Positions 9,843 through 23,000 of a stretch of DNA of 64,000 nucleotides are shown one piece after another (position 1 is the first letter of the stretch; every line of letters starts with the position of its first letter). Position numbers and translations under genes: made by a program. The stretch comes from Diphasiastrum complanatum (Eukaryota; Streptophyta; Lycopodiopsida; Lycopodiales; Lycopodiaceae): assembly GCA_029204225.1 (NCBI GenBank), contig CM055101.1, positions 37,129,648 through 37,193,647 of the forward strand, read 5' to 3'. A model generated the notes under the pieces. That model made no database searches. It worked only from the letters and a program-made list of their open reading frames with translations, and had not been told where the DNA came from.

Positions 9843-11250
9843 TTATTCATCTTCTTCAACTTTGGTTCTAGTAATAGTGGTCTGTTCAGTTGAAGGCCTT
9901 AGAGAGATCAAATGATATAAAGAACATTGAATAGATTGCATGCCAATGACATGTTTTGGATCGGCCAAATAGCTCAAGGTAATCAATCATCAAGACACAT
10001 CATGTTATTGTTTCCAAATCTTTATGACCGCGATAATAGTTTAATATTATTGTGATCTTAAAACATTGTCCGATGCACTTTCAATGTCTCTCAAAGTTCA
10101 TATAAAGTATCGATGGCTCTAGTATTGGCTATAATTTGCTTTTTTGTCTTGGTGACTTACCGCTTGAATGATGCTACTTTTAGAGGTAATTAGCAGCAAT
10201 CGTAAATTAGACTTCTGTTGGTGTTGGTGACTTGTTTTACTTCTTTCTTTGGCTCTGGATGATCATATGAACTTGAATTGAATCTTTGTGATCTTTAATT
10301 GTGGTCCTATGAAACCATTGTGGCAACACACGTTTTGACATAGAAGTATTGGAACTTCCTGTTTATAAACATAAACCCTCATAATGAGAATCATGTTGGT
10401 TTCGTTCTTTGAGACAATACAACATTTTTTTTATTCATTTAATGGATGATTAAGCACAAGCTGTAAAATAAATTTGGGGTAGAACTATGACTGGTTGGTT
10501 GTGGACAAGACAATGAGAGGGAAATGGGCGTTTTATTATGCACGGTGATAATTTGGTTTCACAATGTTTTGCATGTTATTTCCAAGTTGTTATGAATGCT
10601 GGTTGAAGAGAACTTTGGTTAATGACATGCTTTACTCTTATTTTTACCTTATACATGTGAATGTTGGAGTCCAAAAATCATTTCAAACACTCTCTGAAAT
10701 AAAATTCATATTTCTTTTGGCTTTTAAGTGGTGTGCTTTTATTAAGCTTTCATTTTGATTATGCACTTTATTGGCCCTGCCCATATGAGAGTATGCATCC
10801 ACACTCTTTAATTTGCAACATTTTCAAAGATTGATATTTTTCAAGTGGAAACCTGTTAGTAATAGTGTTTCCATGGTGCTTTCATAATCTGATTCAGAAT
10901 AGAATGTATTTATGAAAGGTTGTTGTGGGTTTCACTATTGTTACATTTTTCATAAACTTTGCAAGTCATTTAAAGGTGTCAAATAATGTTCAATAAACTT
11001 TTGAGTGTATATAGTTAATTTGGTATTGAACTAGTTGGTCGTATGTCTAGTTGCGATCAACACAACATGCTTATTGTCCTACATTCTTTGAGTAACGCCT
11101 TGTACGCTTTGCCATTTCTTGGATCGGTTTTAAGGAGTTTTTTTTTGCCTTAACATTATTTGTGGTAATTTTTCAATGCCAGCTACCCTCTTGCTTTTAC
11201 CGTTTTGCCATAGTTACAAAACCAATTTCATCTACTCTCAGAAAAGCCAT

Positions 11251-11325
<75 letters not shown>

Positions 11326-12739
11326 GGATAGTATCTACTGTCGTGTCACCCCCTCTTGGTATAAGCTATCTAAATTTTTGAAATATACCTTTAAATGGCA
11401 CCCCTAAATGGTCTAATCTTTTAGTGGGAATTTTTTTGAAAAAATTCTTCTTCGAACGGTCATGATTTACCCTTATCTCATCCAATGGTTACTAGGATTT
11501 GCTTCATACACAAGACAATATACGGTTCTTTCTAAGAAGTTTTATAGTAAGCTTACTTTTTAGCTATTTATACACATCTACTTCTTGAGCTATCTCCACC
11601 TCCTCTCTACTCTCTTCTTCCTCTTCCTCACTATGCTTTCAAGATGTTCATGAATGCTTGACAACACTCAACTACTACAAATCGATTTTGCGCTTTTCAG
11701 ACACTCTTGCAGGTATGAATGCACACTACATACACTATTCTTCATTCTTTTGTTGGTTATGTATTTCAGATTATGTATAAATAGACTACCATCAATTCTG
11801 ATATGGGTAGCGTGACTACTTGCGCTGAAATTTTTTTTTGTACTATTGTTTTCAGCTACCGATATGTGAGCTAGATACTACTTGGTTGGCACAAGTGTTT
11901 ACTTTGTATAAATGCGTTGATGGCCAATGATGGTCGTTGTTGACTGCCGCTTGATTGATAACCTCACATGTACTTTATTGTGGTTTGATTGATGCACAAG
12001 TATGCATGAAGTAGTACGTTGAAAACCAGTGGTGGTAGCACGCTGATAACCGTCGCTGGAAGGATTGCTTCACTCACACATTATTGTGGATTGATTAATG
12101 CACAAGAATGCATGATGTAGTCTACACTATTGAGACATGATGCTTAGCATTGGTTAGGATCAAAGCATATGTCGATCATAGGTACTACTCCTCTACTTTA
12201 TGCATCTATAGAACAAATGAGAGAATCGATGTTTTCTATCATACCTTGATAGATAGTATTGACAATGGTTAATGACGTTTAAATGATCTGCATATAGCTC
12301 ATATTTTGCTTTCATGATATGAGCTCATCTATAAAGTATTGTTGTGGTAATGCATGAAGAATCAATAGTAGCGAATACATTATGGCATCTTCACAGGATA
12401 ACGCTTTCACCTCGATCCATGTATGAGCCTTTATCTATGCTAGCAAAGAGTATCACTATCTTGACAAATTGAAAACGTTGTATTTTGCAACTCCGAGTTC
12501 ATACCTTACTTTTAACTTAACTTGCTTATTGTTTACACGGTAGGTTTTAGACTTGTATCGACTTAACCCAAAATGCATAATTGTGCTAGTTTTTCTTGGC
12601 TTAAGTTCTCTTGGAACGCATGGATTTGCACAAGAGTCGATATAGTCTCCAATGTTAGTATGGCATGGATTTTCCCTAACACAATAAGTGAGACTATGCA
12701 AGCCAACAACCTTTCCTTTCTTTTATTGCAGCTTAAGTA
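9843..12739. other. Gene-poor stretch
   Basis: About 2.9 kb of A/T-rich DNA with no reading frame that I can assign. The only structured feature is the CT array at 11253-11323. Confidence 0.5.
11253..11323. repeat. (CT)n microsatellite
   Basis: About 35 uninterrupted CT units followed by ATGG. No gene was recognised on either side. Confidence 0.95.
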
Positions 12740-13336
12740 ATTACGTAAATTTCATATTTGCCCTTTCAAGTTTACACTAGGAACGAAACTAGTAATCGAG
12801 CTTGAACACCCTAATTCAACATCTTTGTTCTGAACTTTCTCTCTAAGGAAATGAAATTGAACTTCAATATGCTTAGTTCTAGAGTGAGTTTGTGGGTCCA
12901 GAGATAGAGCAATACAACTCTAATTGTAGTAATAGGATATAATTGGATTGATCTGAGGGAATTTTAGATCTTGGAGTAATCTTTTGAGCCAAATGATTTT
13001 ATTCACTACAGAGGTAGCTGCGACATATTCAAATTAGGTGGAGGACAAAGAAATGCATTTCTGCTTTCGAATGTTCTATGAGATGGGCCCTCCTACAAGG
13101 AAGCATAGATAGCTAGAGGTGATTTTCGAGTGTTCACGTCTCTCGTCCGAATTGAAATAGGCGTTCAGAAAAATTAGTGCATCCTCTATGTTTCCAGCTT
13201 TGTGCTTTGTGGTTTGTGTGTATCTTAATGCTCTTTGTAGAGCTTTCCAGTGAGGTAGGCCAGGTTTTGACATATATTGTGAGAGTGTACTTACTGGGTA
13301 TGCTAAGTCAGGTCGTAACAGTTTGATACATGTCAC
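12740..13336 (-). pseudogene. Copia RNase H / polyprotein C-terminal scrap
   Basis: On the minus strand, 13336-13076 reads LLRPDLAYPVSTLSQYMSKP then HWKALQRALRYTQTT, the Ty1/Copia RT-RNase H connection (compare RPDIAYAVG...HWKAVKRILRYLKGT). Further down, about 12900-12780 gives SRTKHIEVQFHFLREKVQ, the conserved Copia C-terminus. Frameshifts and stops lie between. No LTR was found. It differs clearly from the complete Copia element at 39.5 kb. Confidence 0.8.
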
Positions 13337-13339
13337 TTA

Positions 13340-15390
13340 ATTTTTACTATTACTAAAAACGTTAGTAAGTGGGTAGAGAGAGTCAAGACACGCATCCTCG
13401 AGGACCGAACTACCATGCAGCAATACCCCTCAAAAGAATGAGTTTGTATATATGCATAGCCATCTTTCTATTGTGAATACAGTTTGGAAGACCTTTGCTT
13501 GGAATTTTGGTCTGTTTTCTCTTTTGCATGTGAGCTTTATTTTCTTCAATGAGAGCTTTCAATGAGTGAGGATTCTCTTAGGACCTCAATGAATTCACAA
13601 ATTGGGATCATGTTGCACTCAGTGAGCCACACTCACTCACCAAAAACCAAATGAATGAGGGAGTGATAGTTAAGAGGATAAGAGGATGAGTGAGAGCTCA
13701 ACAAAAGGCACTAGCCTACATTATGGTTTGTCAAAGTGGCGATTTTCACATATTGATACTGAATTCATTGTAGAAGACATTATCATTATGAGAAGCATGA
13801 CAAGTTCTACATTTGAAGATTAGAAGCTATCTCTAGCTTAAGCTTCATCACTCTTTGATGAAGATTGTTGGTAGCTCAACTCTAGAGGTACTCAACGCAT
13901 GACATCATAATAGGTCTACCTATTTGAAAAGCTCAAACCCCACAAAATTGAAGGCCAGGGTACATGTCAAAACACTTTGTAGTCACTAATTGCATGTTAA
14001 CCTTACTTTGGCTTCCTTTCATGATGAGCATTCTGATATAAATCCCACTAAGTCAAGAGCAAGGTCAAGATCATGGTAACACAAAGTTAAGAGTATCTTG
14101 ATATTGTAAACTCAATGTGAATCGTGAACTATGAACCCTTTATGGTATCCTTTTCAGATAATTGTTTCATGACCGATCAAGATGCGACCCAAAATGCGAT
14201 TCGCTCAATTGAATGAGAAAGACTCGTGATGTTGAATAATAAAAAACATCTCATGGTGATACTATGAGATTGGTTGCCCAAGCTCCAGTCATGAAGGCGC
14301 TCATGATATTGGCTGCTCAGGCTTGTCTCATAATGAGTTTGTTGCTCAAGCACATATGATGACTATGTTCATGAGATTGGCTACTCATGATTTTTTTGTA
14401 GCATATGGGGCATACACACTCCACAAGCTACAATTTTTTTTGAAATAGAGAGATGTTGTCTAAAGTATAAAAAATATGGAAGATCTATAATATTTAAGCT
14501 GCGTGACACAAAATCATAGCACACCATGTGCTGCCATTTTCAAATGTCCCCTGCATCTAAAAAAACCCAAATGTTGCCTACTTGGACCTAAACTTGCAAA
14601 ACTTGTAAACTACCAAGGCACGTCCAATTGATGATATATGTGTCAAAATCTTGATGAACTTCCTAAAACTTTTGAAGCTTAACATGGTTTGCTACTATGA
14701 GTTGTGTGGTTCATGGCAGAAGGCCTATCATCTTCAATTCTTTGACCCACGTTATGTTTTACTTTTTCCTACCACTCACAAGAAGGAAACCACTCTAGCT
14801 TGGCTATGGGGCCTAGTGATATTCCAAAACAAAATTGTTGACCCCATTTAGCTAACACAAAATTGACAATGGACACTACCAAATGTAAAGAGTTAAAAGC
14901 ATTCACATAGTTCCTCCCAAACCCTTTGAAACCTTTATTCATAAGCTAACAAGGTAAAATATAGTTGAGAAGTAAAATACAGTACAATAAAGCATCATAA
15001 AGCAAGACTTATTTCAAGACATCCAGCTGGTACTTGCCACTGAGTTGTAAGTGCCCATCGTTGACGGAGGCCGATCTAGGTGGCGGTTGATGATTTGGAA
15101 GATACATATGTATATATAACCTGTATGATAAACACAAAAAGACTATGTCAATTATAAAGTTTACACTTGAAACGGATAAACACAACTCTCTTATTTCTGA
15201 TTAGTGTAGTTCAATCTATTCAGTGTCAAAGTTCAAAGCGTATGTTGATTAGACTCACTTCATGATAGATGATGATTTCTTGCATTCAGAAAAGCAAATC
15301 ATAGTAGTTACTGATAATAAAGAAACCTCCAACATCTGAGCAAATTAAACTTGTTTGAGCAAGTTGTGAATCAACAATCAATGTAAATAA
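13340..15390. other. Gene-poor stretch with degenerate short repeats
   Basis: No assignable reading frame. At about 14262-14392 a degenerate unit of roughly 55-60 bp built on CATGAGATTGGCTGCTCA-like phrases occurs two to three times. At 13500-13700 there are clustered ACTCACTC / GAGTGAG words. Confidence 0.45.
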
Positions 15391-15394
15391 GCGA

Positions 15395-15824
15395 TGCCTT
15401 CGTGAAATACACGAAAGCTTTGCTAAATTTTTTCGAAGCCTTCTCGAAAATCGGCGATGCCTTCGCGAGATTTTTGCGAAGCCTTCGCGAAAATTGATGA
15501 TGCCTTCACAAAAATCTCGCGAAGCCTTTGCAAAAATCCCGAAGATTGGATCCCAAAACTCCCGCGAAGGCTTTGCGAAATTGTCCCTCGAAAAATGCGA
15601 CACTGACCCTCGAATTTCGCGAAGGATTCAGAGATTTTCGTGAAATTTTTGCGAAGCCTTCAGGAAATTTCGCAAAAAATTCTATCAAAAAATTCGCAAA
15701 AATATCTCTCTCGAAAATTTCGCGAAAAATTCTCTCTCGCGAAAATTTCGCGAAAAATTCTCTATTGAAAATTTCACGAAATTTTTTTTCCATCTCTCGA
15801 AAAAATCTCTCTCGAAAATTTTGC

Positions 15825-15923
<99 letters not shown>

Positions 15924-16325
15924 AAATTGCGCAAAAAAATCTCTCTCGAAAATTTTGCAAAAAATTCTCTCAAAAATTTCCTGAAAATTTTCTCTTTCGC
16001 AAAAAATTCTCTCCCTCTCTTTCGAGTCGCGAAAAATTCTCTCTTCCGCAAAAAATTCTTTCTCTTTCTACAAAAATTTCTCTCTTTCTACGAAAAATTC
16101 TGTCTTTTTACGAAAAATTCTCTCTCGGACTCGAGTCTCGAGAGAGAATTTTTCGTGAATTTTTTCCAAAGGACTCAAAAAAGTCAAAAAATCCTCTCTC
16201 TCTTTCTACGATGCAAATTTTTAAAAACGACTCGGAGTCAAAAAAATTCCGAAGGACTCGAACAATTCAAGACTCAGAGTTTTCGAGAGTCGAAAAATTT
16301 TGAGACGCTTTTAAAAATTTGTATT
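15395..16325. repeat. TTCGCGAA-type palindromic word field with CT array
   Basis: About 930 bp is made of variations on CCTTCGCGAA, TTCGCGAAAATTT and CTCTCGAAAAATTC, with a perfect TTCGCGAA at 15484-15491 and several others. The first 260 bp shows a loose period near 60 bp (GATGCC-TTCGCGA...). Toward the right the words turn into CTCTC and GACTCGAGTC forms. Long open frames on both strands are a consequence of the repeated words, not genes. A CT array lies inside. Confidence 0.85.
15830..15922. repeat. (CT)n microsatellite
   Basis: About 46 CT units inside the TTCGCGAA word field. The flanking words (TCTCTCGAAAATTT) look like its interrupted edges, so the array and the words may share an origin. 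Confidence 0.95.
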
Positions 16326-16327
16326 GT

Positions 16328-16362
<35 letters not shown>

Positions 16363-16679
16363 TGCGAGATGTGTGTCGCATATCTCTGTTAGTTTAAACA
16401 TCGACAGAAAGTGCGTTTTTGCTCGTTATGATACATTCAAGTGCATTCCAAGATGATTACCATATGCCTCGTAGTACAATATGGCTTAAGTGCAATATTT
16501 GGATGAGGGCTGGGAAGGAGTGGATATAACATGGAGATGTTCAAAGCCCCATCATTGTCTTGCCAATCTTCATCCTTGCAAACAGTTTTGACTGAGATTA
16601 GGTAAGATTGTATTCACCAAGGAGCTCAAATTTCTTCATACCCCATATGCAGGTAGATAAGAAGGAAAAGTCATTGAAG

Positions 16680-17057
16680 GGGAACGATTGTTTGGATTGC
16701 TTGTCCAGCCACTAGATGCATATTTCATCCATAGACGTGTCATATTTTGCTACTGGGAATAACTGTGCGATGAAGGAGCTCCGAAGATAGCAAAGGCCCA
16801 ACTGGCCAAACGCCTATCTTGTTGGGATTCAAAGCTGACGTCGTTCTTAGTGCTTTGATGATTTCAAGTTCTAGCTGTTGCATGAATGTCTCAAAGGGAG
16901 CTCTCAGCTTCAAACTCGCTTGAGTAATCTCTATGAGAACTTGAAACAAAGACTCATACTTGTTCCACCCATGCAAAGAAGAAGAACAGAAACAAAATCT
17001 CAGAACTTGCTCAGAGCAAATCGCTCTTACATATAGCTTATTGTCTGACAGTAGCAC
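16680..17057 (-). pseudogene. UDP-glycosyltransferase (family 1) fragment
   Basis: The minus-strand frame 17057-16740 contains QLELEIIKALR and NKIGVWPVGPLLSSEL, matching the plant UGT linker (ELE..vi.AL...vwpVGPLL). After a frameshift, about 16730-16690 gives CI*WLDKQSKQS, matching the following UGT motif CLeWLDkQp.sV. The N-terminal acceptor domain and the C-terminal PSPG sugar-donor box were not found, so this is a central-domain scrap. A stop codon replaces one residue in the WLD motif. No intact neighbour belongs to it. Confidence 0.55.
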
Positions 17058-17059
17058 TC

Positions 17060-18848
17060 AGACCTGTGGCATGTATTTTTATTATACTTTAGAGGTAGCA
17101 CTCAGGTGATTGTTGAGCATTAGCTGATCGACGATCATGGCGGTTTCCATGAGCAGCGATGGACTTTCCGTAGCCATTTCTCTCAGCCATGAGGTGTCGT
17201 ATTGGTCTGTCAGTTGAGAATCCTATTAACAGATACAAAAGAAAGGTGTGCTCAACGAGTGCTCTAGCAAACCATCCAATAGTAAGAAAGGAGTCAAAGC
17301 AAGAAAGTACATTTTTAATTGAGGTTTGTCAAGCAAAATATGAAACCTCTCCAAGCTTGAGTTTTACTAGACAAAATTAGTGGAAGAAGTATACCAGTGT
17401 CTTTTAGACTATCAACATCCATGTCATGCCCAGAAGAGACGAGTATCTTGCCATCTACATTAGAATGAATGAAACCATGCTTTTGTCCACCTAAGGTAAA
17501 ATTTGGTTGTTCCAACATATAGAAGTATTTTTTGTATGGACTGCTCTATCAATTTGGTAAAAGATGTGCATTTAGACCAACACAAAATAGCCATTTTCAG
17601 TAGTGATATTATTGTGTTTCTTCTTAAGGATCCCTCAATGCCAATGCTTCCATCCTTTGAGTTGTATTTTTGTTCGAATACCTCAAGAAATTGCATGTTA
17701 AGCAAACTCTTTGGCCTTGAGCAAACACATCAAAGACAATACTACTAGCATGAAGCCCATGGATAAGTTTGGTCACCCTTTCTCTTTCATCAATGCCTCC
17801 ATCGAATAAAGACGATTTCCAAAACTCTTTGAACACTTCCCTATTGATGAAGTTCTTACCATTGATGAAGTTCTTACTATTGATACAAATGTTGGTCAAC
17901 TTGCAAACAACATATGAAAAGTACTTACATGCCCCACTTTTTCACCATGCGAATATTTTGTTGAATTGCCTTATGAGTATCATGGGACATTTTTCTCCGC
18001 CGAGTATGAGACCAAATGTGGAACTCCAACTCATTTGCTTGCCTTTTATCTCTTGAGTAGAGGACTCTTCAAGCTTATTAATCCATTCTTTAGTGTCACA
18101 AAGAGGATAGATTCTTCCTTGAACTTTGGCTCAACTTCAATCCCTTTTAGGATTGTCATTCAAATTTGCTATGTGACCAAGAGAATAAACACAATCTACA
18201 CGTATCAATGAAATGTCAATGCTTCTCACCTTGGAAACCAACTGATAATACTCCCTAAGTTGCACTAATAGTCTCCTTGCCATTGAGCAACATCTTGAAA
18301 ACCAATCTGCCCGGATAATTGTGAGGAAATGAAACAAAAATTAGTAGTTGGAAATCTAGCACAACTTGACACATTTGGAGAAGATAAAAATGGGAGTTGA
18401 GATTTTGAGCATCATGAGGTGTTAATCTTTGTCCCCCACCATTATGCAGGTTCAAACTATGTATCTCAGGATATAGACCAATATGAATCCCTTTTTCACA
18501 TTTGTGTCATAAATTTTATATTCTTGTAGCATTTTATCTTTGTTAAGGCCATGACTTTTTCCTTCAGAATAGTTGCTCTCTCTTTAGATGGTATCGCATA
18601 ACATTTTAACAATTTGCCTCCATCTTATGGACAATTGTACCTCAAAACTTTGCTTAATTTTCTACTGTGGTGCAAAGGGCTATAAAATCTAGGTAAACAT
18701 GATGCTTGTGCATGATGTAACCAAGTAAAAATGGATGAATTTGAGAAGTATGATGAAGTGGCCATTTTGGAGATACACAGGTTAGACGGAATAGGTGTTG
18801 GAAAATAGGAAGTGCAATATAATTCAGAGCATGGAACATTGATAGGCT
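17060..18848. other. No recognised gene
   Basis: Open frames of 60-95 codons exist on both strands, but none shows a family motif that I recognise. Composition is A/T-rich. It may contain more UGT-gene wreckage or an old element, but I cannot support either. Confidence 0.4.
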
Positions 18849-18963
18849 TCAATCTTCGTAATGCTTCCTGGTTTCCAAGGGGAGGCTCGAACCTGGGACC
18901 AAAGAAACTCCGGATGCCAAGCTAACCAGCTGAACCAGCCCCATTGGGTCAATCTTCGTAATG
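18849..18963 (-). mobile_element. 85-bp tRNA-derived SINE-like insertion with 15-bp target duplications
   Basis: TCAATCTTCGTAATG occurs at 18849-18863 and again, identical, at 18949-18963, bracketing an 85-bp insert. On the minus strand the insert has an A-box-like TGGTTCAGCTGG (18937-18926) and a B box GGTTCGAGCC (18893-18884), spaced as in tRNA genes, so it carries an internal RNA polymerase III promoter layout. It does not fold as a good tRNA: the T-stem pairs only partly and no clear anticodon arm is seen. There is no poly-A or simple-repeat tail. Perfect long target duplications point to insertion by a LINE-type endonuclease and reverse transcriptase, and to recent age. Confidence 0.8.
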
Positions 18964-19702
18964 GCAATAGTGTCTCTTTGAAGTCTTCCTTGTATGACTC
19001 TTTTATGTTTGTACAATTTTGAAAAAATGAGAATAAGCTTCCATGCATGTGCACGTGTGACAAAATAGATACTACTGAGCATATATTAGAATTTTGGAAA
19101 TCACACTGTTTGATGAGTGATTTATAAAATCAAAATAAGCTATTTTTGAGTCTCAAATTTTTGCAATTCCTCTACAACAAGTAAAACCAACCATAGGTGA
19201 TTAGCTTTATGAATCATTTAGCATAACATTTAAGTCAACGACTGCAACATCAACAAAAAAACCCAAAAATGAAACGGAGAGAAAGTGGAGGCCAATGACT
19301 TCATGATCTTCAGTAGACAATGAAAAACACCCCCAATGACCATCAATGCCATCCAAGAACCTTCAGAGTTGTCATTCTTGGAACGTGCTTACATACTATT
19401 ATATACACAATGGAGATTTTGGTGTCCGAAACTAAGAGAAAACCCTTCCCTAAAACTGCCTGACAAAAGGGTAAGTTTCAAAGATAATTCCTTATTCCAT
19501 CGAGTACTAGTAAAGGCAGAATCCTTTTCCACAATCCAATTGGATGACAAATTTGGCAACTGGGAAAGCCAAATTTACATAGGACATTAGATTATGTAAT
19601 CAGGCTAAGGTTTAGACCATGTGAAAACCAAGGCTGCCAAAAAAAACCTCAATAAACAAGCCATCTTCCTTTACAGATAATTTAGTGCCAATTCACTTAC
19701 CA
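18964..19702. other. 3' flank of the PPR gene; nothing recognised
   Basis: Downstream of the ancestral DYW end (minus strand), A/T-rich. The first part (about 19300-19700) may be 3' UTR. No other gene was recognised. Confidence 0.4.
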
Positions 19703-20073
19703 TCACCAATAATCTGCACAGGAAGCCATTCTAAAAGTGGTAGAATCAATTTACATTCCTTGCAATGATCTTATGTCTCAAACTTTTTCAGAGGATCTTG
19801 GTAGCATTGTGGCAATCACCGCACACCCAGAAATTATTCTTGATGAGGAAAGGTGTCCCAGGGACATGCTGATAAGCTCAAGAGATCGCCAACTTCTCAG
19901 TGTGTTCACACAAAACATTCTCCTCCTCATCACCCAGCACAAAGCTCAAACAAGGCACTTATCCTGCCTCCTTCATCAACCCCATGAATCTATCTGATTT
20001 GGGAAGAATCTCCTTTTTTCTGTTGAATGAGGCATCGCTGACACTGAACAGGGAATGCACTTGGTTGACAACT
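19703..20073 (-). pseudogene. Broken DYW cytidine-deaminase end of the PPR gene
   Basis: One frameshift beyond the open PPR frame, the minus strand continues as KKKPGCSWIEV (E+ motif), then CEHTEKLAIS with the deaminase HxE, WVCGDCHNATKI with the zinc-binding CxxC, and ARNVN*FYHF. It ends, in yet another frame, with the codons for D-Y-W and a stop at 19714-19703. Stops interrupt at 19961-19959 (TAA), 19880-19878, 19790-19788 and 19748-19746 (all TGA). The last sits where DYW proteins have Arg, as expected if CGA became TGA. In ferns DYW domains edit organellar RNA. As written this one cannot be translated with the repeats. Confidence 0.85.
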
Positions 20074-23000
20074 TCAATCCAGCTGCATCCAGGCTTTTTT
20101 TTCATGCCAGCCTTCATTTCTTATCTGCGGTACCTCATCCTTCCTGCCAGCTGCTGCATAGATGTTTGATAGCAGCACATGAGCTGCAGCATTTTCTGGT
20201 TCCAACTTCAAAACCGAATCAAAGGCACGTCTTCCTATATCCACATGACCGTGGTTTCTAGCAGCACCAAGCAAAGTCATCCAAACGACAGGATCGGGCT
20301 GAATTGGCATTTCGTTAATGAGGGTCTCAGCATCAGCCAGGCACCCAGCACGGCCTAGAAGATCAACCATGCAGGCATAGTGATCCACAGTTGGTGTGAG
20401 ACCATGATCTTTACACATGGAATCAAAGAGGTGACGACCTTCATCTACTAGGCCACAATGGCTGCATGCAGATAGGACACTAGCATATGTGGCCTCATTA
20501 GGCTTTGTGCCCTCCCTTTGCATTTGCTCCAAAAGGGTAAGAGCCTCCTGGCCAAGCCCTTGCTGTGCATATCCTGCGATCATCCCATTCCAGGACACCA
20601 CATCTCGTTCGCGCATATTGTCAAACACTTCACGTGCGTCCTCTATGCACCCGCATTTTGCATACATGTCAACAAGGGCACTATTTACATACACATTTGA
20701 CTCAAAGCCAGTTTTGATGATGTCGGAATGGAGCTGCTTGCCCTGTTCCAGAGCTGCAATGCTGGCACAAGCTTTTATGAGAACTACAAACACGACATCG
20801 TTTGTCAGGACACCTTCCTGTTTCATTTGCTCATACAGAGTGAAGGCCTCCTTTCCAAAGCCACGCTGTGCATATCCTGCAATCATCGCATTCCATGAAG
20901 CCACGTTCCGTTCATGCATGTTGTTGAACACTTCACGTGCATGCTCTATGCTCCCACATTTTGCATACATGTTAACAAGGGTGTTCCCTACAGTCACATC
21001 TGACTCGAAGCCACTTCTGATAATGTCAGAGTGAAGTTGCTTGCCCTGTTCCAGGGCCGCACTGCTGGCACATGCATTTAGGAGAGCAACATAAGTTACA
21101 TTGTCTGGTTGCATGCCTTCATGTTTCATTTGCTCGTACAGACCAAGAGCTTCCATGCCAAGCCCTTGCTGTGCATATCCTGCAATCATTGCAGTCCATG
21201 AAACTACATCTCGTTTATCTATTTTGATGAACACATTGCGTGCATCCTCTATGCACCCACATTTTGCATACATGTCAACAAGGGTGGTCCCAACAATCAC
21301 ATCTGACTCAAAGCCACTTCTGATGATGTCGCAATGGAGCTGCTTGCTCCGTTCCAGGGCTCCAATTCTGGCACATGCTTTTAGGAGAACAACATATGTG
21401 GCATTGTCTGGCTGCACACCTTCCTGTTTCATTTGCTCATATAGAGCAAGAGCCTCCTTTTGGAGCCCTTGCTGTACATATCCTGCAATCACTGCATTCC
21501 ATAAGCCCAGATCTCGTTCAATGATGTTGTCGAACACTTCACGTGCATCCTCTAGGCACCCACATTTTGCATACATGTCAACAAGAGCACTACCCACAAT
21601 TACATCCGATGCAAAGCCACTTTTGATAATTTGAGCATGAAGCTGCTTGCCATGTTCCAAAGCTGCAATGCTGGCACATGCTTTTAAGAGAAGAACAAAA
21701 GTGAAATTGTTTGTCTGCACACCTTCTTGTATCATTTGCTTATACAGAGCAAGGGCCTCCTTTTCGAGGCTATGCTGCGCATATCCAGCAATCATCCCAT
21801 TCCATGACACCACATTCCGTTCGCGCATGCTATTAAACACTGCACGTGAATGCTCTATGCTCCCACATTTTGCATACATGTCAACAAGGGCGTTCCCTAC
21901 AGCAATATCTGACTCAAAGCCACTTCTGATGATGTCAGAATGGAGCTGCTTGCCCTGTTCCAGGGCTGCCATGCTTGCACATGCATTTAAGAGAACAACA
22001 TATGTGACATCATCTGGCTGCACATTTTCCTGTTTCATTTGCTCATACAGATAAAGAGCCTTCTTGCCAAGCCCTTGGTGGACATATCCCGTAATCATCG
22101 CAGTCCATGAGACCACATTTCGTTCTCTCATTTTCATGAACACTTCACCTGCGTCCTCTATGCAACCACATTTTGAATACATGTCAACGAGGGTGTTTCC
22201 TATAACTATATCTGACTCAGAGCCACTTTTGATAATGTCAGAATGGAGCTGCTTGCCGTGTTCCAGGGCTCCAATTCTCGCACATGCGTTTAGGAGAACA
22301 ACATATGTGATATTTTCTGGCTGCACACCTTTCTGTTTCATTTGCTCATACAGAGCAAGGGCTTCCTTTCCAAGCCCTTGCTGTGCGTATCCTGCAATCA
22401 TCACATTCCATGAACCCACATCTCGTTCCTTCATGTTGTTGAACACTTCACGTGCATCTTGTATGCAATCACATTTAGCATACATGTTGACAAGAGCACT
22501 GCTCACAATCACATCAAACTGAAAGTCACTTTTGATTATGTAAGTATGCAGCTGTCTGCCCTCTTCTAGAGCTGCTATGCTGGCACATGCTTTTAGGAGA
22601 ACAATATATGTGACATTATCTGGCTCCACACCTCTTAATTTCATTTGATCATACAGAGCAAGGGCCTCCTTTCCAAGTCCATGCTGAGCATAACCTGCGA
22701 TCATCGCATTCCATGAGACCACATCTCGTTCATGCATGTTGTTGAACACTTCGCGTGCGTCCTCTATGCACCCGCATTTTGCATACATGTCAACAAGGGC
22801 ACTGCTCACAATCACATTCGAGTCAAAACCACTTTTGATAATTTCGGAGTGAAGCTGCATTCCCTCTTCCAGGGCTGCAATGCTGGCACATGCTTTCACA
22901 AGAACAACAAATGTGACATGATCTGGCTGCACATCTTCCTCTTTCATTTCCTTATACAGAGCAAGGGCCTCCTTTCCAAGCCCATGCTGTGCATATCCTG

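Noticed and set aside
15395-16325. CRISPR-like array
   Set aside because: Repeats are degenerate, unspaced and self-complementary, and the DNA is eukaryotic; there is no repeat-spacer order.
15506-16397. Long open frames on both strands (180-290 codons)
   Set aside because: They consist of repeated FREIFA/LSLSLS/RERERE-type peptides created by the TTCGCGAA words and the CT array.
18864-18948. Functional tRNA gene
   Set aside because: A and B boxes are present, but stems do not pair as a tRNA, no anticodon arm is clear, and target duplications show it is a retroposed derivative.
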